A stretch of 64,000 nt of DNA from assembly GCA_027422505.1 (NCBI GenBank), contig JAPQWV010001666.1:1-64000 (forward strand), in the 5' to 3' direction. This stretch comes from Craterostigma plantagineum. Taxonomy: Eukaryota; Streptophyta; Magnoliopsida; Lamiales; Linderniaceae. Shown in pieces: positions 1-12,148 of this stretch. The notes below the pieces were generated by a model that saw only the letters and a list, made by a program, of their open reading frames with translations, did no database searches and had not been told where the DNA came from. Made by a program: the position numbers and the translations under genes. Positions within the stretch are counted from its first letter, which is position 1. The number at the start of each line of letters is the position of its first letter.

Positions 1-1254
1 TACTGGACTCCATCTTCAACGGTCCAGCACAATTCTGGACAATCATCCCTGCTCAACCAAACGCAAACCCTCCCATGGACGAACGTCGCACTCCAAGAGG
101 CCCCATTAATGAGGATGAAGAGGCTCGCCTACAGGCCGATGAGACTGCCAAAGGATACCTTTTCCAGGCTATGGGCAACGAGTCTACGCTCACATCGAGT
201 GCTGCACAACTGCCAAGGAAATATGGGATGAACTCGTGGAAATTATGGCAGGCACAACTGAGAGTGCTCAGGGGAGGAAATCAGCATGTCTTTCACAGTA
301 TGAACACTTCCAGGCTATGAAGGAGAGGAAGCTGCGTGACACATACCTCCGATACTTGAAGGTCATCAATGAACTCAAGAAAGCCAAGACTCGAGGGACA
401 AATTGATATCAACAACCGCTTCCTGGTAGCCTCAAACCACATTGGGCAATGCAATCGTGATGATAATCAGAGTAAGGACCTCTCTAACACCTCCATCCAT
501 GCTCTCTACGACAGTCTGTCTGCCTATGCTCCTTACGTGCAACCTCAGTCCACCAACACTCGAGTCGACCCACTGGCTCTCCTCTCGAACAAGACTACCG
601 AACGATCTTCCACCTCTAAGGCCAAATAGAACAAAGGGAAGCTACCAGCTGTTGTATCTGACACCTCTTCAGGATCGAAGCTGATACAGAATCTGATGAA
701 GATGTTCGTGATCTACGCAAGCAACTGGCAATGCTCACAAAGATGGTCTCAAAGAGATCGGGAAAAAATCCTCATCCTCCTCCAATCGCCAAAGAACCTT
801 TAGCGGCACCAAAAAGACCACTCCCACGGAGGAAGCTAAGCCGATAAGAAAGAGAGGGATCCGCACCTCAAAAGTCTGTGAAGTGCGTTCGGTGTGGAAA
901 GTTAGGCACTTTGCCAAGGAATGCCACGCCCCACGCATGAAGGACTCTGGCTACTACGACCGTAAGGCCAGAATGACCCGCAAAATGGAAAGTGGGAAAG
1001 TTCTTCTCACTGAAGAAGCTGAGTGGGTGAACGACACTTCCGAAGACGAGGAGCCTAAGGATGAAGATTGCTGCATGGCAAGGCTGGTCGAACATGACGA
1101 GGACGAGGAGATGGTAACACCGGTGAGAACTTTGCTAAGACCCCCTACCAACGCAGAGTCTGAGGTACGAATTTCTCAACTCGATGATGTGTTTAATCAC
1201 CGTCACCATTAGAAACCCACCGTAAACGCTAGGGATTATGATAACTTAAACTAA
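1..1254 (+). pseudogene. gag: Family A gag, frameshifted partial copy
   Basis: Capsid-type gag of a copia element. The first bases continue the sequence that in the right-arm copy begins at the ATG at 45,854. The frame is repeatedly broken by single-base indels relative to that copy (about 11 in the first 480 bases). The zinc-knuckle region at about 876-920 has lost one C, so the motif CVRCGKLGHFAKEC that is intact in the right arm runs out of frame here. A TAG at 627-629 and a TAA at 1,252-1,254 are present in both copies and are therefore older lesions. Downstream of the knuckle the product is very acidic. Confidence 0.85.
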
Positions 1255-2784
1255 AATTTAAAAACAAACTATGCCTTACTTAGTTTAAAAGTAGAAGAGC
1301 TCGCTTGCGCAAACGAACGACTAATTGCCTCTGAAGCGTTAGTCAAACGTCTGCAAAACAAGAACAAACAAAGTGAGACTAAGGTTAAGGAAACCATATT
1401 GGCCATCAGTTCATGTGAAACATCTCGTCTCTTGACGGCCGCACAATATGAACTGCTTACTAAGGAAGAGTAAGGCTCTGTACCGAAAGGTGAAAGAACT
1501 TGAAGAGCAGCTTCACCTTAGAAACAAAAACGCACGTCTCTTATGCCAGTTGAACCAACCGGCAGAAACAGAATTCTACGACGCCCGGGAGGGAATCGGC
1601 CTGGCCAGCAATTGCGAACCAACGCCGATAATGGTAAAAGGTATAACATATGTAACACTACGTTCCTGCAAATAAGAAAGGGTGCTCCCTCACAGCTTAT
1701 GCCATTTGTGAGATCATACTCCGTTGTCCTTTCGGAAGAAAAGAGGGAACAGAACATTCATTGGGCGGCGGAAATTGCGTATGACTACACAGAATTGAAT
1801 GCTAGTGATAAGACTAAGAAACCTTCACTCTCTGAGGACGCGAGACTCTACTTCCAACCAAAGAACAGGGAAAATTGCTTTCCGAGAAGCGTTTCTCGCA
1901 TCTATATCCCAGAAAAACTTCTGGTCATAGCAGAACTAGAACGACACTAGAATTAGAGCGGAAAGCCTTCGCGAAGGAGCGAGATGATTTACTTAGCAAA
2001 ATCTTTACCCTAGAGCAATTTCATAATATGAACAAACCCTCTACGTCGAGTCAAGTACCCGATTCTCGAACATGTAATGTAAGAAGACGGCGAAGATGAC
2101 TCCTGAAGCTGAAATGTTCTAACACTAACTCTCGTATTCCTATGGATACAGGGAATGTGAGTTCGACGTCTCTGGAAGGGAGTTCGTTTGAAATAAAGGA
2201 GACCCGCTCTTCGATGACAAGAAGAAAAAGACCATCCTATATTCGTCTTTCCTCTTTATGTACTGAATCCCAATATCTTAAGGACGTAGACAATTATGTG
2301 GCCAGAAAACTTATCTTTCCTTTGCCAAACTTATGTCTATGTGTTGCTGTAATGACTTTTATTCTTCCACGCTTTCATGAATATGAAGCACACGAACACG
2401 CAACACTCCGACCAAACAAGCGAACTTCCTCTACGAGACCTTTGCATTCTCCCAGTTCGTCAAGCCTACGGTTAAGCGAAAACGCCTTCCGACGCTAAAT
2501 ACAAAGTCACCTACTGCTCGCAAGCAAAGATGAATAAAACCGAAGGACGACTACAAGAACCAAAACTCCCACGCCAATTCATGAATAAGGCACCGTATAT
2601 GCAAGCACAAGTTAGGCAAATATGGGTTAGAAAAACCAAAATCCCGCCTCATCTCAACAAATCACGACGGGAAATCTAAAATGGAACTAGCGCAACCTGA
2701 TTTAGACCCCACATTTCCCGTTAAGCGCATGAAAATTTTACTTGTATCACAAGAAGGTCCCGTCCGTAAACGGGGACCCAACGT
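1255..2784 (+). pseudogene. Family A gag coiled-coil extension / gag-pol linker (left arm)
   Basis: Between the zinc knuckle and the protease lies about 1.5 kb of coding-like sequence rich in Leu, Glu, Lys and Arg (frames around 1,290-1,520 and 1,950-2,100), with heptad-like spacing typical of a coiled coil. Long coiled-coil tails after the nucleocapsid are known in Sirevirus gag proteins. Several frames are needed to read through. Basic segments just before the protease (about 2,520-2,690) look like the usual tail leading into the protease. No enzymatic motif is visible. Confidence 0.6.
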
Positions 2785-4020
2785 TTGTTGATGATTGCAG
2801 GTCTGTCATGTGTGGTATCTAGACTCAGGTTGGCCACACACATGACGGGGAACAAGGAGCTGTTGAGCAACTTCTCCGAGCGCTATCTCGGAAGGGTCTC
2901 CTTCGGAAACAGTCAAATGGCACCAATTCTCGGAACTGGCGATCTCGTCCATGACAAACTGACGATCAAGGGCATCTCTTACGTCGAGGGTTTGACTACA
3001 ATCTCTTCAGCATTGGTCATTTCTGCGACAAAGGATACAAGGTTCTCTTCGAATCTGACATCTGCAGCATTATCAATGCCTCGGGACTGCCTCTTCTTTC
3101 TGGAACGCGCACGTCTCACCTCTACGTACTCAATCTTACGACCTCTCGACCAATATGCCTTTCTCTCGTGCTGCACCCAGTTGAACGATCTATGGCACCG
3201 GCGTCTTTCACACCTCAATTTCAAGACTATCAACAAGCTGCGTCAGAATAAACTCGTCAACGGTCTACCCCAACTGTCATATCATAAGGAACACCTCACT
3301 CTGCCTGTGAATTGGGGAAGATGAAGCGATCGTCTCACATCTCCAAGGAAACACCGTCCTCTAAGCTCATCCTCGAGCTCTTACACATGGATCTATGTGG
3401 CCCAATGCCTACGGCTACACTCGGAGGAAGACGGTATATTCTTGTGATGTCGACGACTTCTCACGCTACACGTGGACGAAACTCCTTCGTACAAAGGATG
3501 AAGTTCCTGATGTAATCATCGAGTTTGTTGTTACGTCCCAAACTCTTCATCAACAGAAGGTTCGGATTATCAGAACTGACAACGGAACTGAGTTAGAACA
3601 AGAAGCTCAGTGATTTCTATGCCACTCAGGGCATCACCCAGCAGTTCTCAGCTGTGAAGACACCGGAACAGAATGGTGTTGTTGAGCGTAAGAATAGGAC
3701 ACTAGTTGAAGCAGCTAGGACTCTCCTCATCCAATCCGGCTTCCTCACTCTCTTTGGGGGAAGCTATTCAAACGGCTTGCGACACGCAGAACCGGGCTTC
3801 CATCCACAAGAGATTCAACCGCACCCCATACGAGATGCTGAATAACCGTCGTATCCCAGATATATCTTATCTAAGGGTCTTCGATTGCCGATGTTTTGTG
3901 GCCAATGATCGCCAACATCTTGGAAGCTTGATCCAAAAGCACTTGAAGGCATCTTTGTTGGATATTCGCGGAACTCGAAGGCATACAGAGTCTATCTTAG
4001 GAGAAACGATCAGTAATAGA
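2785..4020 (+). pseudogene. pol: Family A protease and integrase (left arm, frameshifted)
   Basis: The protease region lies near 2,810-3,180. The active-site segment at about 2,820-2,835 is damaged: where the right arm reads DSGCSTHMTG, this copy has an indel plus base changes. The pre-integrase segment with LWHRRLSHLNF follows at about 3,190. The integrase core at about 3,385-3,690 shows the D,D,E arrangement: MDLCGP, then TDNGTE, then EQNGVVERKN. Frame changes occur at about 3,450, 3,595 and 3,750. Enzymes of this type cleave the polyprotein and insert the cDNA, but this copy cannot encode a continuous product as read. Confidence 0.88.
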
Positions 4021-6101
4021 GAGCACAAATGTCACCTTGACGAAAGCGAAGGCGACCTCATGGCTTCTGCTCATATCAGTCCAGAACCAGGTCTTCTACA
4101 GTCGTTGACAAAAGGTCAACTTTCAACGACGGGAACTTCCTCATCTGAGGGCAATTCTGGTGAACTGGATCTCGATCTGCTCTTTGAGTACTTCTATCCA
4201 GTCCCCAAGACTCCCGTCGCCACCACTCAACTACCGCTGCAACACCCCACCCTACACCACCAGCTATCGGCGATGAATGTCGTCCCTCAAACTTGGATGA
4301 TCTCAATCTCAACGAAGACGACATTTACCCAACCCTGGGAACATTGCTGATCCTGATGCTGAACCCTCTCAATCTACTATGGTTGAGATCTTTCTTCGGA
4401 CACCGGACCCCAATCTAATGAGCCTCCAATCGACACAATGCAGCTAGCTCCTCACAGACCAATGTACCACTTTGGGCTCGCTCTCATCCTACGGATCAGA
4501 TTATTGGGGATCCCACATCGGTGTTTCGACGCGTTCGGCTACGATGAATGAAAGTCTGTTCGCTTGCTATCTCAGTCAAGCCGAACCATCACGAGTAGCT
4601 GAAGCTCTAAGATCCTGATTGGCTGATTGAAATGCAGGAGGAAATAAATCAGTTCGAACGTTTACAAGTTTGGGAACTCGTACCACGCCCTCAAACAGAT
4701 CCATTATTGGCACGAAGTGGATCTTCAAGAACAAAAAGGATGAAGACGGTGTTGTCATCCGCAATAAAGCAAGACTTGTGGCTAAGGGGTACAATCAACA
4801 AGAAGGCATCGACTACGATGAAACTTTCGCCCCCGTTGCCAGGATCGAAGAAATACGAATTTTCTTGCCTTTGCTGCTCACAAGAACTTTAAAGTCTACC
4901 AAATGGACGTGAAGACTGCATTTCTGAATGGATTTCTCAAAGAAGAAGTGTACGTTGATCAACCTGAAGGGTTCTTGAGCGAAGAGTTCCTCATCACGTA
5001 TATCGACTCTACAAGGCCTTCTACGGACTAAAACAGGCTCCCCGAGCTTGGTATGACGTCTTTCAGACTTCCTTGTTCAGTCTGGATTCAAGAAATGATC
5101 TCTGGATACAACTCTCTTCACCAAGCGGAGTGGCCCGGACATCATGATTGTACAAATTTATGTCGATGACATCATTTTTGGATCGACTAAACCACAACTG
5201 TGTGAAGAGTTCGCAGAATTGATGAAAGAGAAATTCGAAATGAGTATGATGGGCGAGCTGAATTTCTTTCTTGGTCTTCAAGTAAAGCAACTCCCGACGG
5301 AATCTTCATCAACCAGTCCAAATACATCCATGACATCCTCGAGAAATATGGAATGAAAGATGCTAAGACTGCTGCTACACCTATGTCACCCTCTGGCCGA
5401 CCCGACGCGGACCCATCTGGTGCTCCCGTTGACCAAACCGTCTATCGTGGGATAATAGGCTCTCTTCTGTACCTCACTGCTAGTCGACCGGATATCGTTC
5501 TCTCGACAGGAATCTGCGCTCGCTTTCAGGCTACACCTAAGGAATCCCATCTCACTGCTGTCAAAAGGATTCTCCGCTATCTCAAAGGAACACCCAATCT
5601 GGGTTTGTGGTACCCCACTCGATCGGGACTTCAAACTGGTTGGATTCTCTGACTCGGATTACGCAGGATGCAAGATGGATCGAAAAAGCACCTCTGGAGC
5701 TGCACACTTCTTGGGCGGTAAACTCGTGAGTTTGTCTTCTCGAAAACAAAACTGTGTCTCACTTCGTCGACGGAGGCAGAATATGTCGCCGCCGCTACTT
5801 GTTGCTCACAGCTTTGTGGATGAGAACCCAACTACGAGATTTAATTTTCATGTTGATAAAATTCCCATTATTGTGACTCGAAGAGTGCGATTGCGATGAC
5901 GAGTAATCCGGTACATCACTGAGAACGAAAACACATAGATATTCGTCACCACTTCATCAAAGAACATGTCGAACAAGGGACGATTGAATTGCACTATGTC
6001 ACTATCGAAGATCAACTAGCCGACATTTTCACAAAACCGTTGGATGTCAAACGATTCCAACACCTTGAGACTATGTTGGCATGTTGAATCTTCAGTTGTG
6101 A
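4021..6101 (+). pseudogene. pol: Family A reverse transcriptase and RNase H (left arm)
   Basis: A Pro/Ser/Thr-rich linker (4,021-4,620) leads into a copia reverse transcriptase: IIGTKWIF region, [30 protein letters not shown], and the catalytic YVDD at 5,159-5,170. RNase H follows with STEAEYV-like and ADIFTKPLD motifs and ends at the TGA at 6,099-6,101. A TGA at 5,096-5,098, just before the YVDD strand, is shared with the other copy, so the parental element was already unable to make full-length polymerase. Several further frameshifts are unique to this copy. Confidence 0.9.
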
Positions 6102-6189
6102 TCAATCGACCCTACATGAACTTTGATAAAGTGTACATATGTATTTTCACTTTACTCCATTTTCTATGTGTCTTCTGAATTATGTCTCT

Positions 6190-6271
6190 TAAGGGGGAGT
6201 TTTCGATTAAGGGGGAGTTTCTGTTTTTTTTTCTTTATCTAAAAAGGGAGTTATAGCTTAAGGGGGAGTTT
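6190..6271 (+). other. Cluster of polypurine-tract-like motifs right after pol
   Basis: Three perfect copies of AAGGGGGAGTT plus one degenerate AAAAAGGGAGTT within about 80 bases. The terminal polypurine tract of the same element (AAAGGGGGAGAT, 11,847-11,858) is nearly the same word. Repeated polypurine tracts are known in Sireviruses, usually close to the 3' LTR; here they sit about 5.6 kb upstream of it. Confidence 0.75.
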
Positions 6272-6973
6272 CTGATTTTGCCTATTTAAAAAAAAAAAAT
6301 TTGGTTGAAATTTAAATTTTGGTCAAACGGAGTCAAATTGGACCAATTGATTTTTGGGTTGAAAGTTAATTTTTGGTCAAAACGGGGTCAAAATTGACCA
6401 ATAGGACCCAATTTTGACCAAGCCCGCGAAATCGGCTCAGGACCCAATTTTGACCAAGCCCACGAATTTCGGCCCATTAACTCGCATGAAACAGTCACAA
6501 AACCCCAAAACACTTAACGTTTTTCACAATCCTACAAATTCCGAGAAAAATTAAAAAATTTCGCACCTAATCTTCGAAAATTTCTCAACCTCTCGCGTCG
6601 TCGTCTTTCTCAAATCTGCCTTCAAAATCCGTTTTTTTCTGCGTACTCCGTCGTCAAAAATCAGCTTTTCGGTATGAATACATCACAAAAAAATCACATT
6701 CTGTTCGTTTTACTCTGTTTTCTGCCCCGTTTGTAAAATTTTTAGGTTTAAAATAATTTTCTCGGCTTTAATTCAGACGCATGTTGGATTTTGGTGTTAA
6801 AACCCCCAAATATGTATTGCCCGTCCAATTTCGAGTCGATTGAGTCCAGTTTATTGCATTTGGTTAAGATTTGAGTGGGTCTAAGGCAAAATCATAGCGT
6901 CGCTTCGTACGTTTTCGCACAGTGTTCTTCACCGAGAAATTTTCAGAAAAAATGCTTTAAACGTTAGATTTTC

Positions 6974-7262
6974 GCTGCTACAGTGAGTGAGGTCCGCGAA
7001 AAGTTTTTATCCGAGAAATTTCTTGCGTAAAAATTTTCACTGTACAGTGACTAAGGTCCTGCGAAAGCTTTTATCTGAGAAATTTCTTGCGTTAAAATTT
7101 TCGCTGCTACAGTGACTAAAGTCCCGCGAAAACTTTCCATTTTTTTTTTTTTTTTCCGAGAATTTTCGCTGCTACAGTGTGTAAGTCCCGCGAAAGTTTT
7201 CATTCGGAAAATCCTTTTTCTTACGTTCAAACTTTTGCTGTGCACAGTGCCCCGCGAAATTT
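6974..7262 (+). repeat. Tandem array, about 65-bp units with CTGCTACAGTG (left arm)
   Basis: Five degenerate units, each starting near GCTGCTACAGTG, then a GGTCCCGCGAAA box, then CCGAGAAATTTCTTGCG. Unit starts are near 6,974, 7,039, 7,102, 7,169 and 7,237. One unit here has its centre replaced by a run of T (about 7,139-7,157), whereas the right-arm unit is normal. Confidence 0.8.
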
Positions 7263-7429
7263 CATACACCTCACTTCATATACATCTTTTCGCATCTTCA
7301 CTATTTCGCAACGACAGTGACCCAAAAATTTCAACCCGAGAAATTTTATCACTTGAGCAGATTCTCTTCAAACTTTATCACTCGCGAAACTTTCAATATC
7401 CCTTGAAAAAAAAAATATGTCGAAAATTT

Positions 7430-7880
7430 TTGGATAACTTGCGAAATTTCCCACTACATGCGAAAATTAACTCTGAATGCGAAATTCATTAACGTGCGAA
7501 AATTTCCATACATGCAATTTTACTCTATGCGGAAATGCTCTCAACTTGTATATGTGTGAAAATTCACACTACATGCGAAAATTTACTCTGAATGCGAAAT
7601 TTCCTTAAGGTGCGAAAATTTCCATCCATGCGAAATTTTACTCTATCTGCGAAAATTCTCTCGACTTGTCTATGTGTGATAATTAGAGAAATTTCCATTA
7701 CATGCGAAATTTTTTGATAACTGTGAAATTCCATAATTGCGAAAAATTTCCACTACTTGCAAAAATTAAAACACACATGCGAAATTTTCCACTGAATGCG
7801 AAATTTTCCACTGAATGCGAAAATTTCCTTAACTTGCGACAATTTCCCTATATGCGAAATTCTACACTAAATGCGAAAAA
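7430..7880 (+). repeat. Degenerate array of TGCGAAATTT words (left arm)
   Basis: The word GCGAAA(A)TTT recurs roughly every 18-30 bases, separated by CCACTACA, CTCTGAA or CCATACA. Too irregular for a classical satellite but clearly non-random. Matches 53,475-53,935. Confidence 0.75.
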
Positions 7881-8156
7881 TTTTTTTCGGCTTGCTCATG
7901 TACCAAAAATTTTCTCATATCACATGAACACATTCAATCCTGAAAATTTTCTAAAGTATTGGAAAATTTCGTTTAATTTCCTAAAATTGTCGAAACTCGC
8001 CATCACATGACCAACATTCCTAGTAACTTTAATTTTAATTTACTTTTATCTTACAATTTTTTTATCTTTACAGTTTGGGCACTTCTATACTTCATTTTAT
8101 TGTTTTACCCATATCTTACCTATATCCATATTCTCGCAATTTAGTCCGTACTAATC

Positions 8157-11100
8157 ATGCTACAATTTCTGTCAAGCACAGATATGACTAACACAAACGA
8201 GAAGCATTTGAAGCACTTGAGGCCGCAGAAATTCAAAGGGACGTCGCTCGCATCGAGCTAAATACTCTGACGTTTGTTCCACCAATCGAGCAGGTCTTCA
8301 CAACAAGTCGATGGGCTGCCTTGATACCAAACAACCACATGGTGGACTTGGACAACTTCTGGTGCGATGCTCCCATCATCATAGAGATCCTCAAAGGGCA
8401 TCCCCTCCGACACGCCCTCACTATGGCGAGCCAGAAGCGCAAGTCTACCTCCGCAGTTCTGGCACACATTGCAGATTGCTGGACCACACTACCTCGCTCA
8501 GTAATGTCCGCCGAAATTGATCAAGAAACAGTAGTCCTCACCCGCAAGATTGTCCAAGAAGTACTCCAACTCCCTGTCTACTCACCCTACGATCCACTAC
8601 CGACGCACGAACAACTCATTGAAGACATCGATAGATTGGGCTATCAACCTGAAAATAAGAAGAAGAAGGGCCACTTGGTCCCCAGTGAAGTCACCACACG
8701 CAATCTACCTCAACCCTGGCGAACACTGTACCTACTGCTGAACAAATGCATGTCAGGACCGCGGGAACCACCAAATCCTCACCATCCTAACCGGCATCGC
8801 ACACAACCGCAAGTACAACTACACCGAGATCATCTGGATGGATCTCGTCTCCATGGTCCAACGCCGCGATCGGAAGTCGCCAAGGGAGTCAAAAACCGCT
8901 TCGTCCCTTACATGCGGTGGCTCCAGCGATCATCAACACTACCGCCTGTTCTCCACCAACATCCGCATCCGCCCGCGAGTGAGCACTTCATAATTCCCGT
9001 TGTCGAGAAGTTCGCCAAGAAAAATACTATGGCGAAAGATCGACACGCCATGATCATCCCAGACGAAGTCCTCGCCTATGCCGACCCAACAAACCCGCAT
9101 GTTCAAAGCTATCGCGCCTCCACCGCTCATTCCGCGATAGTCCCGTCCACTATCCATTGTCCCTACGGAGCAGACCAACCCCGCTGCTCCTAACCCCGGG
9201 ACTAGCCAAAACCCCACCACCACTTCTAAGAAGTCATCGGGTCGCGCCGCATCCTCTTCCACCCGCGTACCGAAAAACGGTCGCGTGAGGATGACGTAAG
9301 CCGCCCCACGGAGCGTCGATCGAAAACAAAAACACGATCGACCTCCTCAGTCACAGACAAGCCGAGCCCAACCCATAGGTACAGGAGGTGATGTGTTCAC
9401 CTCCCGAGTAGAAGACGTGGCATTTGGCTCAACCACGCAAACGACCCCACCAATCCACTTATCTTCCTCTCTACAGGAAGATATTTCATTCCACGAGGAG
9501 CTACGTATGCCATCGACATCCCACTTGGAGATAGTCGATGTTGAAACAAACAGTCCTTCGCCTCAGACTGCATCCTGTTCAATCACATCGAGTCTAGTGC
9601 CCTCACTCCCCATAATTTCATATGTTTCTAGGACACATACACCTTTTACTTCACTACGGAGTCTTCGTGATTCTGTCGGAACGCTCGGTGATGTCTCTGT
9701 GACTGAGAGCGGAAGACCTAGCACGGCCAACATCACAATAACCGTGAGCCTAGGCCATCATTCGTTTGAGTCTGTCTCATCGATGATGCCAACGGGAGTC
9801 TTAGTGACCCCGTCTTTTCCCGTCCTGTGCAACGGGCGGCCGATGGCTATCTTCTCCGATTCGGTGTCAGTTGGATTTCTTCGTGATTCCAACTTGTTAA
9901 ATTTACCCCATTTTGTCTCCGAGACCGCGCTAGAGGCTCGTCTTCAAGTGTTTGCAAAGACTCTTGAGGCGTCCATCTCGATAAAGTCTACGCGCGTCTC
10001 GATGCGTCCACCATCGACAAAGGCAAAGGTGTGGCCCCGGAGACGCCACCACCACCACAACATCTGGACGCAGAGCTGTTCTCTCCTCCATTTCCGCAAA
10101 GGAGCTCTTCTACATCCTCAGAGCCCGATTCGAATCAATGACGGAACTCGACGAGGAGGAACAACGAATGAAGGCCATCATGACTCAACCAATGACTTGC
10201 ACGCTCAAGGCGAGTCTAGCGGGATTAGACGCGACGATCAAGACGATGATCAAGATCGACGCGAGGGGAGAATAGGCAGCAAGGCTCACAATCTCAAGGA
10301 CTCGTGCAATCGACGCCGCCTTCCTCCTCTGCACCTGAAACGACACCCGCAACATAACCTCACACCCACCAGCCAAAAATCCCATCCTATTAACCCCGAG
10401 TCACTAGCTAAGTCACCCTCACCACCACCTACTACCGTCTCCGAACCTCTAATCGTCACATCGACGTTAGAGGCCACCACCACATCTACACCACCCGACA
10501 CCCAAATCATCATAGCTAAAACCATCACCTCACCGAACCACCAGAATTTCCACCACAACCATCCCCACAATCCACAAACTCCTCCGACGCAACACCTTGC
10601 CATCACACAGCCATACCCCTCTCAATACTGACTCCAACATGGCTTCGAGGACATCTACTGCGCGCAGAACGAGATCGAGGCCTACATCTTTAACGATGAA
10701 TGGCTGTACACACCCGCCGATGCAGTAGCAGCTAGGAAGTTGGTGGAAAATGCTCGACGTCTGCTAAAGGAAGCTTCGCTTACGCTGATCAACACTGCAG
10801 ACAACGAGAACAGAGAGGAGTACAACGCCGAACCCGCCGAGCTCGAGAACATCCTACAATTTCAAGCGCAGCAAGCTGAGGCTCCAACTGCTCAACCGGA
10901 TGTGCCCACGGCGGATATACCGGAAACACCGTGGGAAAACAAGAAGATCACCGCACCATTCCAGGAAGAGATCAGGAAGAGGATCTGGCGGCGCAAGGAG
11001 CGGATCATCATGGTCTTCGATGAATACGAGCTGATGAATGTCCAAAACTGGAGCGAGGAGAAGAAGAAGCTCTACCGATGGAGGCCTTCTTTGCCACAAG

Positions 11101-11800
11101 TGCACAAAGCGGATGCTGTCCGATGAGGAAAACTTCGCTCTTGAGATGAATCGGGCTCCCATCTGCAAAGTCATTGACATTCGCCAGGAGTCGAAAGGAC
11201 GTGTCCACTATCCAGTGTTCACGGTGATGAGGCAGGATGAGAGCTACTGTGAAGTAAGCGAGGCGGACTTCAAATTTCTGCGCCTGGGTGATCTGTACAG
11301 CATGCTGGAATCCATGAAGCAGTTCAGACTCGTCCTCAGAAGTTCTGGACATCTCGTACTGGCTGAACGGTCACTACGGGGCTACGTGGCTCTCAAGGGA
11401 CACATGCTCCGACAAGTGAGATACTTCGCCTCCACGATCTGGAGATGGCGGTGGAGCACAACCTGAAGAAGGTGAACCTGACTCGCCCATCTTTCAAGAA
11501 CGCGGACGACTATCGAGAGGGCGATGTGATCGACGGAGATGATCCGGCGGTCGCCTACTCGAACTACAAGGAAAGATGAGGCTACTGCGCTGCTCCGAAG
11601 TGGCAAAGTTCTCGGATGGAACACTCACCATCATCCACGACAAGCTCATGAGAATTTGCCGCATCCTTTTGGATGAAGACCCACACGGCCGATCCAAGTT
11701 CGCGAAGTTCATTGACGCTATAGCTGATCGAATCGTGCTTCGAAGGAATCTTCGCGCCTTCGAGTTCAAGCTAGGACTTCGTGAAACACACACTCGCTAA
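8157..11800 (+). pseudogene. Family A extra ORF downstream of pol (left arm, frameshifted)
   Basis: Sense-strand ORF of about 1,200 codons between pol and the 3' LTR, from ATG at 8,157 to TAA at 11,798-11,800, read only by crossing several single-base frameshifts. The N-terminal module (about 8,320-9,080) contains DLDNFWCDAPIIIEILKGHP followed by LRHALTMAS, the core of a plant retroelement-associated protein type that I recognise from copia-linked ORFs annotated as hypothetical. The middle (about 9,090-10,640) is Pro/Ser/Thr-rich. The C-terminal module (10,640-11,800) is helical and charged and carries KFSDGTLTI. No membrane segment or signal peptide is seen, so an envelope role is not supported. 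The function is unknown. The same ORF occurs in B' at 13,790-17,291. Confidence 0.8.
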
Positions 11801-11844
11801 TCCACCATCACAACGCCCAAGATCCAAGACTCCCAACAATTGAC

Positions 11845-11858
11845 ACAAAGGGGGAGAT
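11845..11858 (+). other. Terminal polypurine tract of family A (left arm)
   Basis: CACAAAGGGGGAGAT directly abuts the TG of the 3' LTR. It serves as plus-strand DNA primer during reverse transcription in this class of element. Confidence 0.9.
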
Positions 11859-12148
11859 TGTTAGGATATTTATAGATTGTGTCAATAGTTTAAGTCTTGG
11901 GTTCTATATTGTAATTATCCTTTAGCTTGGGCTTTGGACTAGAATGTAATTAGTTAATCTTTAGTGTTTGGGCCTTAATATACCTAGGGTTAATGTGGTA
12001 TAAAGGTTACCAACACTATTTTCAAAGTAATCAAAGATCAAAAGGCTAACCCTATTTTTCACCACACACACTTGAAGGTGAGAACCTCTCCCTTTTCATT
12101 CCATCAAAGCCTCTTTTGATTCCTTGTTTGGTGCAATCGGGACCAACA
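11859..12148 (+). repeat. Family A 3' LTR (left arm)
   Basis: TGTTAGGATA...GGGACCAACA, 290 bp, bounded by TG and CA, followed by GAAGT. It is nearly identical to the LTR at 57,904 apart from small indels, but clearly less similar to the 5' LTR at 44,162. Confidence 0.93.

Larger units (their letters stand above)
6102..8156 (+). other. AT-rich non-coding spacer between pol and the extra ORF (left arm)
   Basis: About 2 kb without a plausible gene. It holds, in order, the repeated polypurine tracts, GGTCAAA-rich direct repeats (6,300-6,430), a tandem array of about 65-bp units, and a long array of GCGAAATTT words. Open frames inside it are low-complexity Phe/Asn/Lys artefacts. Confidence 0.85.
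1..12148 (+). mobile_element. Ty1/copia family A, left-arm copy, 5' truncated by the window
   Basis: Plus-strand LTR retrotransposon lacking only its 5' LTR, leader and first part of gag, which lie outside the window. Order is gag - protease - integrase - reverse transcriptase - RNase H, the copia order, followed by repeated polypurine tracts, an AT-rich spacer, a large extra ORF, the terminal polypurine tract and the 3' LTR. It is followed by GAAGT, the same 5 bases that flank the complete copy at 44,157 and 58,195. Size, coiled-coil gag extension, repeated polypurine tracts and a downstream ORF fit the Sirevirus (SIRE/Maximus) side of copia; that placement is inference. Confidence 0.9.

Noticed and set aside
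10286..10606. Gly/Trp/Val-rich minus-strand ORF
   Set aside because: Antisense shadow of the Pro/Thr/His-rich coding strand; no homology sense in its composition.
9393..10631. 412-codon open frame as a separate gene
   Set aside because: It starts in the extra-ORF frame but, by comparison with the right arm, slips to other frames after about 9,980 and again later. It is part of the extra ORF with indels, not a gene of its own.
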